Positions 33,701 to 45,784 of a DNA stretch of 64,000 bases are shown in pieces. The position numbers and the translations under genes were made by a program. The first letter of the stretch is position 1. Each line of letters opens with the position of its first letter. The stretch spans positions 2,673,501 to 2,737,500 of the forward strand of contig CM065646.1 in assembly GCA_033220425.1 (NCBI GenBank), in the 5' to 3' direction. Origin of the DNA: Lepraria neglecta. Taxonomy: Eukaryota; Ascomycota; Lecanoromycetes; Lecanorales; Stereocaulaceae. The notes below the pieces were generated by a model. The model did no database searches. It was not told the DNA's origin and saw only the letters and a program-made list of their open reading frames with translations.

Positions 33701-35005
33701 AAGTCAAGGTAAGCAGTAACAAATAATGTGTCCAGTATGATTGTTATGGACTAACTTTTGGGTGGTTTTTAGGTCACGCATCCGGCTGCATCCACTGACC
33801 TGCTGCAAGGAGATGCCACGTATTTGATCATTGGTGGTACTGGTGGTCTTGGCCGCTCCATAGCCAAACGAATTGTCCAGCGTGGAGCTCGCCACGTTGT
33901 CCTCCTGTCTCGGAGCGGCAACGTCACCGATGAGCTGAACCAACTGATACGAGATAGCCGAGCTGTCGGCGCTTCGATCCACATCAAGCCATGCGACGTA
34001 GCGGATGAGGCCCATGTCACAACTCTCGTGGCAGATTTGCAGAAGACGCTACCTCCCATCCGCGGCATTATCCACGCAGCGATGGTGCTGAGGGTAGGTG
34101 TCCTTCTGTTATCAACCGTTATCTCCCCCATGTGCTAATAATACTAGGATGTACTGTTTGAGAAGATGACCTTTGAGGACTACGATCTTGTTGTTCGGTC
34201 CAAGGTCTCCGGCGCGTGGAACGTTCACAATGCTCTCCTCGACACTTCGCTGGATTTCTTCATCGTGCTGTCTTCTGTCGCCGGTATCGTGGGCAATAGA
34301 GGTCAGGCGGCGTACGCTGCTGCCAACACGTTCCTCGACGCCTTCACTCTCTACCGCCGTCGGAAGGGCTTGGCAGCCTCATCGCTTGATCTTACGGCCA
34401 TCGAGGACGTTGGCTACCTAGCTGAGAACGCCGCCGAGCAGTCACGAGTCCTGAAGAATCTCTTTGGCAACACTATTGGAGAATCTGAGGTGTTGGCCCT
34501 GGTAGGGGCTGCTATCGGAGGCAAGATAGGTAGCGTCTGCCATGACCAATGCATCACTGGGCTGGACTTTGAGAACCCGTCTTCATTACCATACTACGCT
34601 TCCGATGGAAAGTTTTCTTACCTCCGCGACTCGGCACTCGCCAAGTCAGCGGACGCCAACGCTTCATCTGCATTGGTAAGTTTGGACATCGCACAAAAGC
34701 TCCGTCGAGCCTCCACCATGGAGGAGGCCCAGGAAGTGGTGACCACAGGCTTGCGGGACAAGCTGGGTGCCATCTTGATGCTACCCTCCGAAGTCATGGC
34801 GGCGCAGCAAGCGACGACGTCCATCACGGCCTTTGGTTTAGATTCTCTCAATGCCATTGAGATGCGAAATTGGATCGGCAAGGAATTGCATGCTCACTTG
34901 CAAGTATTAGAGCTACTGACGAGTGGAGGCTTAGGAAATTTGGGGGCATTAGTGCTGAGGAAGACGAGGATTGATGGAGTATGGTCGAAGCAGGATCAGA
35001 CGTGA
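27735..35005 (+). CDS. Highly reducing type I polyketide synthase (KS-AT-DH-ER-KR-ACP)
   Basis: Iterative fungal PKS building a reduced polyketide from malonyl-CoA. Exons: 27735-28023, 28078-28462, 28506-28687, 28736-33708, 33773-34093 and 34148-35005; 2335 residues. KS: active-site Cys in DTACSSSLYA (about residue 182), His in EAHGTGT and NVGH. AT: AYTGQGAQWSQMG and GHSSGEIGAAY. DH: WLKDHRMQSLATFP, with Ser where HxxxGxxxxP has Gly, and a later FTDLFFQ. No C-methyltransferase core is seen; a low-complexity Asn/Gly/Lys linker and a structural pseudo-KR lie there instead. ER: ASGGVGQAAIQLA. KR: IIGGTGGLGRS and SSVAGIVGNRGQAAYAAAN. ACP: GLDSLNAIE. There is no thioesterase, so release needs a partner. 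The 48-bp intron at 28688-28735 stays in frame and would be missed by naive translation. Confidence 0.93.
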
Positions 35006-35283
35006 AGATCTTATGTTAAACTCCCGATAACTTCCTAGCGTCCAATACGTGCAGATATTTACGAACCTGTTCTATCGGCCAGAAACTCCCAGCGCCCTGT
35101 ACCTCGGCCTGGCTGGCCTCAACGGTAGCCAATAAATGCACATTCGCCGGTACCCGTCAATCTGGTCGCTTCCGAACCCAACTCTGCTAAGTCAGTCAAC
35201 CACCACTAAGTTAACAAATAACTTAACACACTCTAGCACTAACTATACGCGCCACACCTACAATAAGAATCTAAAAACTCTCT
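35006..35283. other. PKS 3' flank with a 7-bp stem inverted repeat
   Basis: TAAGTTA-ACAAA-TAACTTA at 35207-35225 is a perfect 7-bp inverted repeat in an A/C-rich stretch. It may lie in the PKS 3' UTR. No gene is seen. Confidence 0.4.
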
Positions 35284-35616
35284 TCACATCCTTTTTAATT
35301 CTTCTTCAATGTTTGTCCATGCCCGTGGCAGTAGATTCTCCATGAGCCAGTAGTTCTCGCCATAGTCTTTACCCAGCATATAGAAAGAGTTTGGCTCACC
35401 TATAGGCTGATTAAGTGCCTGGTTATAGTAAATCACCATAGTCCCCGGCGAATTGCTCCTCGACTCTGTCTTCTCACCTTGACGTAGAACTGCTGCACTA
35501 AAGTCGGCAGCTTTGATCAGTTCGGCCTTGGCCAGGTTATTAAATATAATCGGCAGAGAGTCCGGCTCTCCGAATAAGAGTCGCGCGCTTTTACAAGCCC
35601 TGATGTCCTGGCGCAC
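35284..35616 (-). CDS. Unidentified 110-residue open frame, perhaps a gene remnant
   Basis: Open frame of fairly normal protein composition ending PRAWTNIEEELKRM. I do not recognise a family. The frame begins without a good start (its first ATG is weak), and the sequence upstream on that strand has no clear exon. It lies between two co-oriented cluster genes on the opposite strand. It could be the 3' end of a decayed gene or a chance frame. Confidence 0.25.
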   Translation of the reverse strand: MRQDIRACKSARLLFGEPDSLPIIFNNLAKAELIKAADFSAAVLRQGEKTESRSNSPGTMVIYYNQALNQPIGEPNSFYMLGKDYGENYWLMENLLPRAWTNIEEELKRM

Positions 35617-35818
35617 GATCCGTAAGAAGCTAAGGGTCTGTTGCTCTGTAGTCTGTTCAACCTATCGGACGGTTCTTCGAGCTTTACCCCTCTTACTTCT
35701 CAGAACCGAGAAAGAACGAGTCCTTGAACCAACCCGAAGTTACTAGTCGCAATCTGGTTGGCCCAAGATATCGTGATGTGTAACCGATTTACAGTCACCA
35801 CGCTGAACATCAACTAAT

Positions 35819-36733
35819 ATGAAGATCCTCTGCCTCCATGGCAGCTACGGCAGCGCCTCAGTAAGTGAAATACCACCAATCACTTCTCCAATCTAACCAC
35901 TGACATTCCCAGAACTTCAAGGCCCAACTCAGTCCTTTCGTCGACGCCATCGAGAAATTAGGCTCCGTCCAATTCAAATGGATTAACGGCGGTCACGGTG
36001 CCACACCGCCTTCTGGTTTTGCCACCTACTTTGGAACGCCGCCGCTCTACCGATTCATTAATTACGACGGCATTAGCGGGCTAGACGACATGCTCACCAG
36101 GATCAGGGAGCTTCCAGAAGGGATGACGGCTGAGGATACAATACGGAGGATGGTGGGCAGGGAGGAGATGTTTTCTAGGCCGGCGGTGAAATCTGCGCTG
36201 GATAGGCTTTTTGAAATTTTGGATGAGGATCCAGAGATTGATGTAGGGTGATGAGTGACTTTCGGATGGTTATTCAACGGACTGATTGGACAGGGCGTTC
36301 TTGGATATTCGGAAGGAGCTACGACGGCGGCTACACTTGTTCTCGAAGAGCGTCGTCGCAGGGAAGAAGAAGGCCGGCCCCGCCGCATCAAGGTCAGTTC
36401 CCTCTCCTCTACCGTACATGTCTCTCACTAAGTTGCTCGCAGTATGCCATCTTCTTCGCTGGCTGGCCCCCCCTTCGCCTCCATAACGACTCCGTGCAGT
36501 GTCTCCTCGCCGATGAGTGCGAGGACACTATCGACGTGCCCACCTGCCACATTGTCGGCTGTAACGACCCGTACATCCACGGCGCCATGGCGCTATTTGG
36601 CGTGTGCAACGAGGACACGGCGACACTGTTTGACCATGGCAAGGGGCATACTGTGCCGCGGGATGCGAGGACGATTCAGGAGTTGGCGTCGGCTATCGAT
36701 GAGACATGGAGTAAGAGAGAGCGGTGTATTTGA
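35819..36733 (+). CDS. FSH1-family serine hydrolase (LovG-like, PKS partner)
   Basis: Alpha/beta hydrolase of the FSH1 family. In lovastatin biosynthesis the FSH1 member LovG releases the product of a reducing PKS that lacks its own thioesterase. Exons: 35819-35860, 35913-36242, 36294-36392 and 36443-36733 (introns 52, 51 and 50 bp), 253 residues. Start MKILCLHGSYGSA supplies the oxyanion loop. The nucleophile is Ser in GVLGYSEGA (GxSxG), the acid is probably Asp in VGCNDPYI, and the base is His in GKGHTVPRD, so all three catalytic residues are present. It lies 0.8 kb downstream of the PKS on the same strand. A role as the trans-acting release enzyme is inference from family and position; it could also be an unrelated esterase. 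Confidence 0.88.
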
Positions 36734-38182
36734 GGAAGTGTGAGACGTATTGCATTAATTTTATTCCTACTGGGATGTAACGGCCTATAGTTAGTAGGTT
36801 ATGTCTGATTGGGAGTTAATTGATTGGCTGTTGCTTATTATGTCCGACCGAGACGGCCACGATATACCCCGATGACACCACATATGGACTGAGAAAGTTC
36901 TTCGTAGAGAATACGATGGCCAGGCCGGTATTCGTCTAGGCCTACGGAGCTGTAAGAGTAATCTGTCAGCTCCATGCCCAACAGCCTAGAAGCACTTGAG
37001 ACTGACACAATCCTCTACCGAGTGATCAGAAATGTGGGGCGTGTGAAGCTGTGTCAACCCATTCAAACCAGAGCCGTAGCAGCTTCGACGTAAAAGATGC
37101 AAACATTAGGAATATCATCAGCACAGTGAAGAAGATGGGGACCTATGCCCTGGTAGGGAGACCTAGCACTTAAAGCGAGAGGGAGCAGGACGCATTATCA
37201 TCATGACGTGTCCCTATGGCGGCAAATGTCTTCGTCGTTGGCGTGCCCCTCCCTCCCTCCTTCTCCACCTCCCCTCTGGCCTGGGAGCAGTACGGTACAT
37301 CCACCGGGCACACAAGGGGAAACAATCCTAACCTCATAGACGATAGGTCTAATCGTGACATCTATGACGTTTATATGATTGTGATGTAATCCTTAAATGT
37401 AGAGTGTGAGGCGCACATTACCTCCAAGGCACCGGCAGAAATTAATGATGCTACTTTCTACTGCACGCAGTGAGTCACTAGAGAACGCCTTGTGCATGAG
37501 GGACATTGACATGATGTGATTATCACAGGCTGCAGCTCATGAGCTTGCTTCGTCTAATTCTGACACGAACGGAAGGACTTCTTACTCTACAAAGGCGGCC
37601 AAAACGCTTTCCTCATCTAACTTATACCCTGGAATACGCCGTTACACACGTCACACATGCACCACGCTTACGAGAGAAGTTAAAAATCCGTAAAACGGAC
37701 GGGGTTGCGGGAGGCAGTATTGATCTGTATGTAGCCCTCAATCCATAGCGGGCACAAGTACCTAGATCCCGAGGACTGGGACACGGGTGAAGGCACAAAT
37801 TTGTATTGCAACATAAGGAGATACAGTTGAATTGAAAAGCCACTGGCATGTCTTTGGTATATCACTCAATTAGCTACTTAGATCAAAGTTCGTGGTGTTT
37901 GTTGGAGGTTCAATATGGCGTGTGTAGGCCACATCTCTGCCAGCAGACATGAATCGTCTCACAAATAGGCGTCTACTAGCTCATTGGTATAGCCCTGAGG
38001 TATCCATTGCCATTCATACTCAATCCGGTAAACACTCAATTGGCAAACATTGGCATCTAGCAGTAGACTTGTCGCCTCCCGTCAATTGGGGGACCTCAGT
38101 AATGCCTTTGATACTGTGTACTGCAACATGCCGTCTTTCGCCCACTGTGGTTCCCGTCCTCCTTCCCACCAGTCCGAACCTA
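36734..38182. other. Intergenic within the metabolite locus, no gene seen
   Basis: 1.4 kb with only short open frames lacking motifs. It separates the hydrolase (plus) from the 3' end of the glycosyltransferase (minus), so it should contain two 3' UTRs. I see no transporter or regulator gene here. Confidence 0.45.
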
Positions 38183-39912
38183 CTACTCCTGGCATTCTGC
38201 CAGGAGGATTCGGGCTGCGGTTACCGCACCACTGCCACTCTTTTGACAGAGTTCTGCCAGCTCTCTTGCCTTTTGTTTCATGGCATCTGATCTTTCGCCC
38301 AGCAAAACATCCAAGAGCTCTCGTGCAAGCTCTTGAGCAGACCACTGTGGCTTTGTAGTCCTGCTTCCCCATCGACCAATGCCTAACATCTCAACCCGCT
38401 GGGCGTAGTCGTAGCAGTCTGTCCACTGTGGAAGTACCACTTGGCGAACACCGGCACTGAGATCCTGTTAGACAATTGGATATATAACCTTCCCTCCCAT
38501 GGGCAATTATTGACTGCATTATGGAGTTTTATGGGAAGGAAGGGACGACGGAACTTACACAACACATTCATTAAATGAGTTTGCACCTCCATGATGTATC
38601 GAGCACACTATGTGTCCAGTCTGGAGGAGAGCAATCGGCTCAGCCAGGATCCAGTCGACAATCCTCACCAGGTCAGCCTGGATTTCCTTCCCAAGAATTT
38701 CATAGATCCTCGAGCCGGCCTCTAGGACTCTATACTCTCCACATTTCTTCAACTTCCAGAGAACTTGTAATTGAGGAGCGTCGGACTGCTTTTTGACTGT
38801 GTCTATCACGGTCTTTACGGCCATGGCGAGCTCCGACGCCTGATCTTCTGTAACAAGACAAATAGATCCCAAGTTGATATATACCGTTGGTCCTCTGGCT
38901 AACCACCTCTCCAGCCCCGGTTCCGTATCTGAGATTGGTGGGGCACTGCGGATGATGGGACCGCAGGGAAAAACATGAGGCGGAAGGATAGCTTGGAAAT
39001 CGAGTTCTGGGAGAGTGCTAACAAGGATCTTTAGCCCCGCCGGTCGATTACGAAGTAAATCAAGAGGCGTCCTAAGGGTCGCACTTGTATGCGATGTTAG
39101 GTACTTCTCTACATCGTGCCGATGGCTATCTTTCGAAAAGACTTTGACTGTATAGAGAACAAAGTATATGTTGAGTGGTATTAAGTACCACGGTACAGGA
39201 TATGGAAAGCCAGAAAAGAGTCTATCTATTATTAGCATCGTTTCCTATCTCCTCTGGAATCTCGGCGGGCAGCGCTGGACTCGGGCCCGAATTGAGAAAT
39301 TTACAGTGAAACTTACGCAGGATATTTCCAGAGACCAGCTCCCAATGGTTGGGTTGATGCCGCAAACTCCTTAATGGCGTTCGGGCTGAGACATGTGAAC
39401 TTCACTCCCAAATGATAGCAGGCTGTCAGTGCCGGGGTCATGAGGCTATCCACCACGACCAGATCTGCAGCAACTTTGTTGATAATCTCCACAATCGAGA
39501 AGAATATGTCTACCAGCTGTGGACCGCTATAGGGAATGAAAATGGGTGCCGTGTCTCGGATAGCCCGAGGCGTATTTGATAACCCTGGTGGTGCTAAGAA
39601 TGACTCTGGGAGGTAATTGTTTCTCCATGGGATTTCCTTTCTGGAGAAGTATTGCCGCAATGCCTCAGCCATCGGCAGTCCCTCAATCTCGTGAAAGGTT
39701 ATTGGTTTTGCATAGGGCAATGTGCGGCGCGCATGGCGCCAGACCGAGATTACGGATGCCTCAAAACCACCGAAGGTAGCAAAATGGAGTTTCACATCGG
39801 GATCGGCCTGTAAAAGAGCATGGGAAGTTGCCAGGAAAACGTTTGCTTCACCGCGATCGATGTTGGTGAGTAAAAGAATCTTCTTCGGTATGGAGGGTTT
39901 TTGTGTAGCCAT
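38183..39912 (-). CDS. Family-1 UDP-glycosyltransferase
   Basis: GT1-type enzyme that moves a sugar from a UDP-sugar to a small acceptor. Exons (minus) are 39912-39317, 39221-38559 and 38456-38183, with introns of 95 and 102 bp, giving 510 residues. The N-terminal acceptor domain starts KILLLTNIDRGEANVFLATSHAL. The sugar-donor domain has GPTVYINLGS and the donor signature region GHIVCSIHHGGANSFNE then GVRQVVLPQWTDCYDYAQRVE; its His-Gly-Gly step binds the nucleotide sugar. A hydrophobic segment after the first junction (PYPVPWYLIPLNIYFVLY) may attach it to membrane. For exon three an acceptor at 38457 restores this signature; the nearby CAG at 38470 would break frame. It converges on the PKS/hydrolase pair and probably glycosylates the polyketide (inference). 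Confidence 0.87.
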
Positions 39913-40084
39913 ATTACGATCTTAGGTGCACGGGAAAGGTGTGTAAGTAGAAGCTCCGCGGTAACCTGCCCGTTCTGCGCCAGGCTTGTCCTATGTTGTC
40001 GCGATTAAAGGACAGATGGACGCTTTGCATTTCCGGTGTTTAGTACAGCCGATCCGAGCCCGACCCAAAGCAGCTCTACCTTAA

Positions 40085-40482
40085 ACACCTTTGTCAGACG
40101 ACTTTCGGGCTCAAATCAAGTGGGATTTAAAGCGAGGGCTATTGAATTACGAGATTATTGACCTCCAAGGAGTAAGTCGCCGTACAGTCGAGAAATACAA
40201 GGCTTCCTGGCTCAAATATGGTGAGGTACATCTGCCTAATAGCCGCTCTAAGACGATTAGCAACTTTTATGAGGAGCAGCTCAGGATTTATCATTTCTCT
40301 CACCCAACGTCGAATCCAGACGAAATGTGCTAGTTCTTGTATAACGAATTTGAGGTCGTTTATGATACCTCGACGGTATGGCATGCTCTTATAAGGCAGG
40401 AAGAAATTCGGTCGTATGGCCAGGGAGCATAATGAAGAGCTTAGAAGCTGGTTAGCTCGTTTAAGCGATTGGTTAGTGTGAG
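40085..40482 (+). mobile_element. Tc1/mariner-type transposase N-terminal remnant
   Basis: Decayed start of a DDE_3/Tc1-like transposase. The helix-turn-helix part reads IIDLQGVSRRTVEKYKASWL followed by KYGEVHLP, and then the YLDEM-like position (SNPDEM). A TAG at 40331-40333 ends the frame. It resumes as FLYNEFEVVYDTSTVWHAL, changes frame, and reads REHNEELRSWLARLSDWLV, the usual linker before the catalytic domain. The DDE catalytic part is absent. No terminal inverted repeats or TA target duplication could be fixed. Confidence 0.68.
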
Positions 40483-40501
40483 GAGCATACTCCTCAATAG
40501 C

Positions 40502-40520
40502 GCCAAGCCTGTGGCTTGGC
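40502..40520. repeat. Perfect hairpin GCCAAGCC-TGT-GGCTTGGC
   Basis: 8-bp stem with a 3-base loop, placed right after the transposase remnant. A near copy of its left arm and loop (GCCAAGCCTGTGGCT) occurs at about 45426-45440, so it may belong to the repeat family of the element. Confidence 0.75.
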
Positions 40521-40988
40521 AGCGAGCAGTACCGTATAAACCTCAGCAGGGCTCTGCCCCATTAAATTCTTAGCAATTAGTCTTACTATCAAATGATTGA
40601 CTGGTTGACCTCTTGTTTCACACTGTTACAGAACCCTCGATGCATATAGCATTACACATGTTCCATTTAGTGGGAACGTATATCTCGATATCTAAGCAGT
40701 ACGTTCTACCCTAGGGTTCAACTACTTACCTATTCGTTTCGTCCAATGAGCGTAGGTATGCGAACAGGCACGTAACACTACTCTCCGGATCCCGGGCTGA
40801 TAAGCTATCCGAGTATACGTGGATTGAGCAAGGAAAAGAAGACGTCGAGTGGATAAGACTCGAGCAACGGCAGATAAAGCCGGAGCGTGGGGCCGGCAAC
40901 AGTAACCATCCACCGTCCGGTGAGAAGTGGCCAAGTCTAAGCAGCAGGCAGGGGCTATCTTTAAGATTCACGCGACGTTCTAAGAGGA
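40521..40988. other. Upstream flank of the zinc-finger gene
   Basis: One plus-strand frame stays open across about 40740-41090 and is rich in charged residues (for example EYTWIEQGKEDVEWIRLEQ). This might be an additional 5' exon of the zinc-finger gene. I cannot confirm it. Confidence 0.3.
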
Positions 40989-43900
40989 ATGAACCCTTCT
41001 CTGACGTGGAGCACTGGTGCTTCGCAATACGCTCAGGTGGAGATAGAAGTAAAACGGCCGAGGAACGCTCATAGCATCGCAGACCACCCTCTTATCGTGG
41101 AGAACGACGTGTCCTCTGACACCTCCTCAGACGAGGAGGCAGAAGACTCTACGGCAAATCCTAGTGACAGCAGTGCTGAGCGCTGCTGCAATTTCTCCTC
41201 CACCAATAATCCTGTTCCCACATCTAGTATAGCCGGGACTCAGATCTTGAGCGATTTGCCATGAGGCCGAGAGTCTACAACTGAGAGCGAGGAGGTTCCG
41301 ATCGACGATCTGAAGGAAGTCGAAGGTGCACTCGGCTGGTGAGTCTATAATGAGCTTGCGCGCATGGCCATGAGAACGTAGCTAACAGCTTTGCACCAGT
41401 GGCCCAACCATGCCAGAGTCGTGAGCAGATTCGGCAGCGCATAGCGGCACGGTCATGCCTACGCTGCATAGCTTGATACGGGACTCAACTGAGACTGACC
41501 AGGAAAAGAGGTGCAAGAAAGAGGTGAGATCTTCAAGTGGACAGGCGCATCCAGCATCCATGGACACATTGGACGAGTTTCTACGCGTGTGCCGAGCTCG
41601 AGATCTGGCGACAAAATGCAGACCACTCGCCAGTGGCAAGCAACAGTCTCTGGTTGATAACTCAGAAGTTGATAGTCCTGCTCGTGATTGGGGGACGACT
41701 AGCAGTCAAGACGATTCTTGTGCCGGCGGCATCCTTGAGCCTTCAGCAAGGGTGAACGTAGCCAAGGATGCGTTTGACACGAGCGTGTCTAACAGGCCGA
41801 TTCACGACGAATCCGACCTCGGAGTCTGCAATACTGCACTGTCAGCTGAGGGTGTTCTGAGTATACTAGTGCCTGATGATGCTAGCGGCCGAAGAGGATG
41901 TTCTTTGCCCAAGGCTACAGAACCGGTAGTATCTGGCAGTGAAAACGACGCTATGGATGAAGTGTCACGGTAAACTCAAGACTCGCTTCTGTCGATGAGC
42001 ATGCCGGGGGGCGGCCGCTAAGTTATCCGCCAGGGCAATTCCGAATGAACCTTCACTGACTTCAACACCCCGTCAAGTCATCAAAATTGACAGTAGTGGT
42101 GGTGAAGGCAGTAGCGATGAAGACCAGAAGGGAGCACCAGCTCAGCTTGACCTCCGGTGTTCAATAAGAACTTTTGCTACCATACCCTAGATTTTGGTGT
42201 TTATGAAAAGTTAATCCTTGAAAGTCGCGCAAATCACCACCCTTCGTAGTCTTTCTCTCTCCCTGACAACAGCAGCATTTTCTTGAAATTATCAGAACTT
42301 AACCAAGCGGGAATTAAGAAATCCTGTTGATGAGTCCAATCCTCAACATCACAGCTCGCCAAATCACACCTTTTACCTTCGACCTCCCTGATACCTTGCA
42401 GAAGCGACAGTAAGAGTGGCCGCTCTGCAACTACTTCAAGCAGAAAGCCTGTAAAGGCCCAGGTCGACGAGAACCGACTCCTGCTTGAGGCCTCTCTCGA
42501 TTCTCTACCTCCTCCAACGGACCTAGCGACTGAGAGAAGAAGTGCGAGCTCCCCAAGAAGGCCAGTGCAATCCGATAGTTCATCTACTCGCAATCTCGTA
42601 GCAAGCATAGCCCTTCAACGATCGTCATCAACTGGTTCTTCTGGCAGGGCATTGCACTCGGACGACACGTCGGTACCTGGCAGACCTCCACCATCGCCAT
42701 GCACCATTGAGCCGTCTAGTTCGGAATACTCTCCGCATGACATTTTGCCGCCAAATATCAACTAGAATTAGCCAGCAGGCCACGCTCGATCATCAAGCCC
42801 TACTGCCGGAAGAACTCGCTCAAAGTCTCCGTTGAAGCCTACGCAGTCCCAAGATATCAGAAGTAGCTCGGTCTTGCGAGGTAGATGTCAGCAAAAATCC
42901 TTCGTCGACGAGCCCTCTAGCGCAAACTCGTCCTCGCCGAATACGTCACTGCCACAACAACCCAATCAACTGGAGAACCGTGTGCGTTCACTGAGCTATG
43001 TGGCGAGAAGTAAACGGCCTCAGTCATCGAGAAATTATAGACAGTCCAAGCTGGCTATTGGTAGCTTTCACGCGAGCACCGCGAGCCAACAGCCATCTAC
43101 CGTGGCCGGCCATTCGATCACACCTTTGATCTCGACTAGCATGCTACCTCCACCCGTTCCGGAGCAGCTGTCGAGAGTTGCTCCTCCTTCGAGTGCTACT
43201 CGGAAGAGTACCTTTTCTCAGTCATCAATAAAGCACACACAGTCTAAGCTGACTGCTGATAGCTTCTACCAGCAAGCCAACGTTACCCAGCGGTCACCCT
43301 CAGTCCTCGGCCATTCCTTCGCCGGGCCTTCTAACCGAAATTCTACTTCGAACGCTTTGCCACCTTCGATCGCGTCGAGTCAGCTAATAACTCGAGAGTC
43401 CACTATGGAGCCCATCGTGGACAGGACTCGATCTCAGTCGCCAAAAAAATACACACAGCAAAAGCTGACTCTTAATGGCCTCTCCAAGCGAGGCAGATCT
43501 CAACGGCCATCTTCTGCCGATGGCTTTTCTCACACGGATCAACTCTCCGACCATAAACCAACGCGCTCTCTCAGATCTCAGGCGATGGACGCTGCTCCCG
43601 CTATCAATTTCTCCAGCTCCTTAGCCGCCGATAAGAATTTTCTTTCCGACAAAGATGCGTGGCTCCATCTTATGCCAGGCATGCCAGGAAAGTCTACCAG
43701 TTCTCTGACTGAGACAAAGCGGTCCAAATCTCGAGGCCCACCCAAGATATTACCTCGTTCAAGCAGAAACATAAGTTCCTCGAATGCACCTCAAATAGGT
43801 CACCCCGAGATTATGGACTCCATTACTGGCTTGGCGCGTCAACCATCTTCTAAAGTCGCCTCTCCCACCGTTCCCGGTGTTGAACAGGATCAAAGCCCGA

Positions 43901-44794
43901 CGGAGGAACTCAACAAGGGTGACAAACCAAGCAAAGTCTCATCGGAGCTAACCGCTACACCAGCCACCGATGATTATGCTGAACCTCTGAAGTTCGTTAA
44001 GAGCACAACAACAAAAGAGCGGCTCAAAATGCCGCTTGACGCAGAGAAACTTGAGGCCGCAAGAACCCTGACCGTGAACCAGCCAAGATGTCGTTATTGT
44101 CTCATGTATTTTATGACGGACGATGCTCTGAAAAAGCACATCAACGGAAAGCACCCTAACGGGCCCACTGCTGAATGTAATTGGAATGACTCAGGTTGTG
44201 AAAAGAGGATTCGAGATCCGCAACTATTGAAGGATCACATCCGATACGAGCATGAGCACGCACCTCCGCGGCGCAGAATGTGGGCAGGGCTTCGGATCGA
44301 AGGCAGCGCCCTTCGCCGTTGCGAGAATTGCGGACATGACTTCCTTTTTCTGCTCAGGCACAAGCAGGGTTGCGGAAAGTACTATCAGTGTTCAATATGC
44401 AATCTTCGCTTCAGCAGAAAGGAAGTCTTGGAAAGACACCTCGAGACGCATAAGACTGTTCGCGAAAGGTTCCATTGTACTCGGAATGGCTGCCGCAAAA
44501 CTTATGCTACTAAGCTCGGGTTACAATTCCACATTCGAGGCTTTCACAATGGCGAGAGAGTTTCTTGCTCTTACTGTGGTAAGAAATATACCGTTAGCGG
44601 TATTTCGCACCATATTGAGATACATCGCAGACCGCTTGAGGAGCGAAAAATACAAATGTACACAGGAAAAGTGTTCGGCAGCGTACCTCACTCCTTCCGG
44701 TCTAAGATCATATATCCTTCATACATATCTAAGGATTGGAATCGAGTACAACATCGATGGGTGTGGTATGAAATTCGCTAGCGAAGCAGGCTAG
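40989..44794 (+). pseudogene. Large Ser-rich C2H2 zinc-finger protein gene, frameshifted
   Basis: Probable nuclear DNA-binding protein. The 3' half is one long open frame (42832-44781): a Ser/Pro/Gln-rich region, then a C2H2 finger array from about 44085 (CRYCLMYFMTDDALKKHINGKH, CSICNLRFSRKEVLERHLETH, CTRNGCRKTYATKLGLQFHI, CSYCGKKY). Inside the array, in the A-run near 44647, the reading moves to another frame, which continues with further finger-like Cys pairs to TAG at about 44794. The 5' part consists of Ser/Asp-rich frames (40989-41264, 41455-41973, 42565-42765) separated by stops; 41974-42540 has no good frame. Some gaps may be introns. The single-base shift points to decay or a sequencing error. 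It could once have regulated the nearby cluster (speculative). Confidence 0.6.
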
Positions 44795-45784
44795 TCTCTT
44801 CACTGCCGATTAGCATATTCAGGGGTCGAAGAGGTATGATAGTCCTTTGTTGGCAATCAGCTGGTTAAGGTCCTCTTATACTCGAGACTGTGAAGATAGG
44901 CTTTTCAGAAAGGATCCGGTTACCCTTTGGGAATGTTTTTAAACAGCGATGAGTCCTTGGCCTTTGTCTGGAATTGGCCTTGTAATATATAAGATAAGAC
45001 TTACAGTAGCCTCTGCCAGTCCTAGATTATTTGCGGGAATCATGGTTAACGTCGGGCCATTGATTAAGGGGTTTAAGGTTGTGCATATACCTGGAGGCTA
45101 CTGGTCTATTAGAAAATGAGTAGTATTTTCTATGACGCTTCTGCGGAAGACTGAGAGATAGACCGAGCCATAGTAGCTTTGGAGGGACTCGTTGACTGCG
45201 TTCCAACCATAATGTCCATAATTATCGTTAATTTCGTGCCAGAATTGCACCCGCTGGCCAAAAAACTTCCTAGCTACACGGTAAACCCGACGGATATAGG
45301 GATCTGTAGCAGCGGAGGCGGATGCTCCCCAGGTCGGTACATCCAATCATACGTTCAACGATCCCGGTTAGTGCGAAACGGCGTCTCATATTAATAACTA
45401 GAGTGTAATTAGATTGTGGTCCTTGCCAAGCCTGTGGCTGTCCGGCATGTGGCTGCCGTAGTCTAAGCTCTCTTGAGCGATACAGTATGCCATGCGTGCA
45501 GAAACAGGAACGCCGTCGCAAATAACTTGTCCTTCCTTCTGTGCCTTCCTGGCCTATCAACTCGTGACGGAGTCCTAAAATATAGCAACCCTGTCAAGGG
45601 AGCCGAACAGAGGATTAGAAGGAGGACAATAGTGTAGCATTAAATGAGGTTGTAGCGCGCAAGTTCTGCTGTAGAAACGGGCGTGGTGTTGAAGCAAAAT
45701 GCGATTCCGTGAAAAACACAAAACTCCACGACCCTACCCTGAGAACACATACTAAAGTGCTCCTGAAAAGGGTATTTCGCATCC
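44795..45784. other. Intergenic with an unidentified minus-strand fragment
   Basis: A 82-codon minus frame (45346-45098) reads like real protein (RVYRVARKFFGQRVQFWHEI) but matches no family I know and has no upstream continuation. It may be the tail of another decayed accessory gene. Confidence 0.3.

Noticed and set aside
34678-34683. GTAAGT near the end of the PKS as an intron donor
   Set aside because: No suitable acceptor follows and the frame continues into the ACP with GLDSLNAIE, so it is read as coding.
42234-42608. 124-codon minus frame in the zinc-finger gene region
   Set aside because: No domain, no splice context; the plus strand shows Ser-rich remnants of the zinc-finger protein across the same bases.
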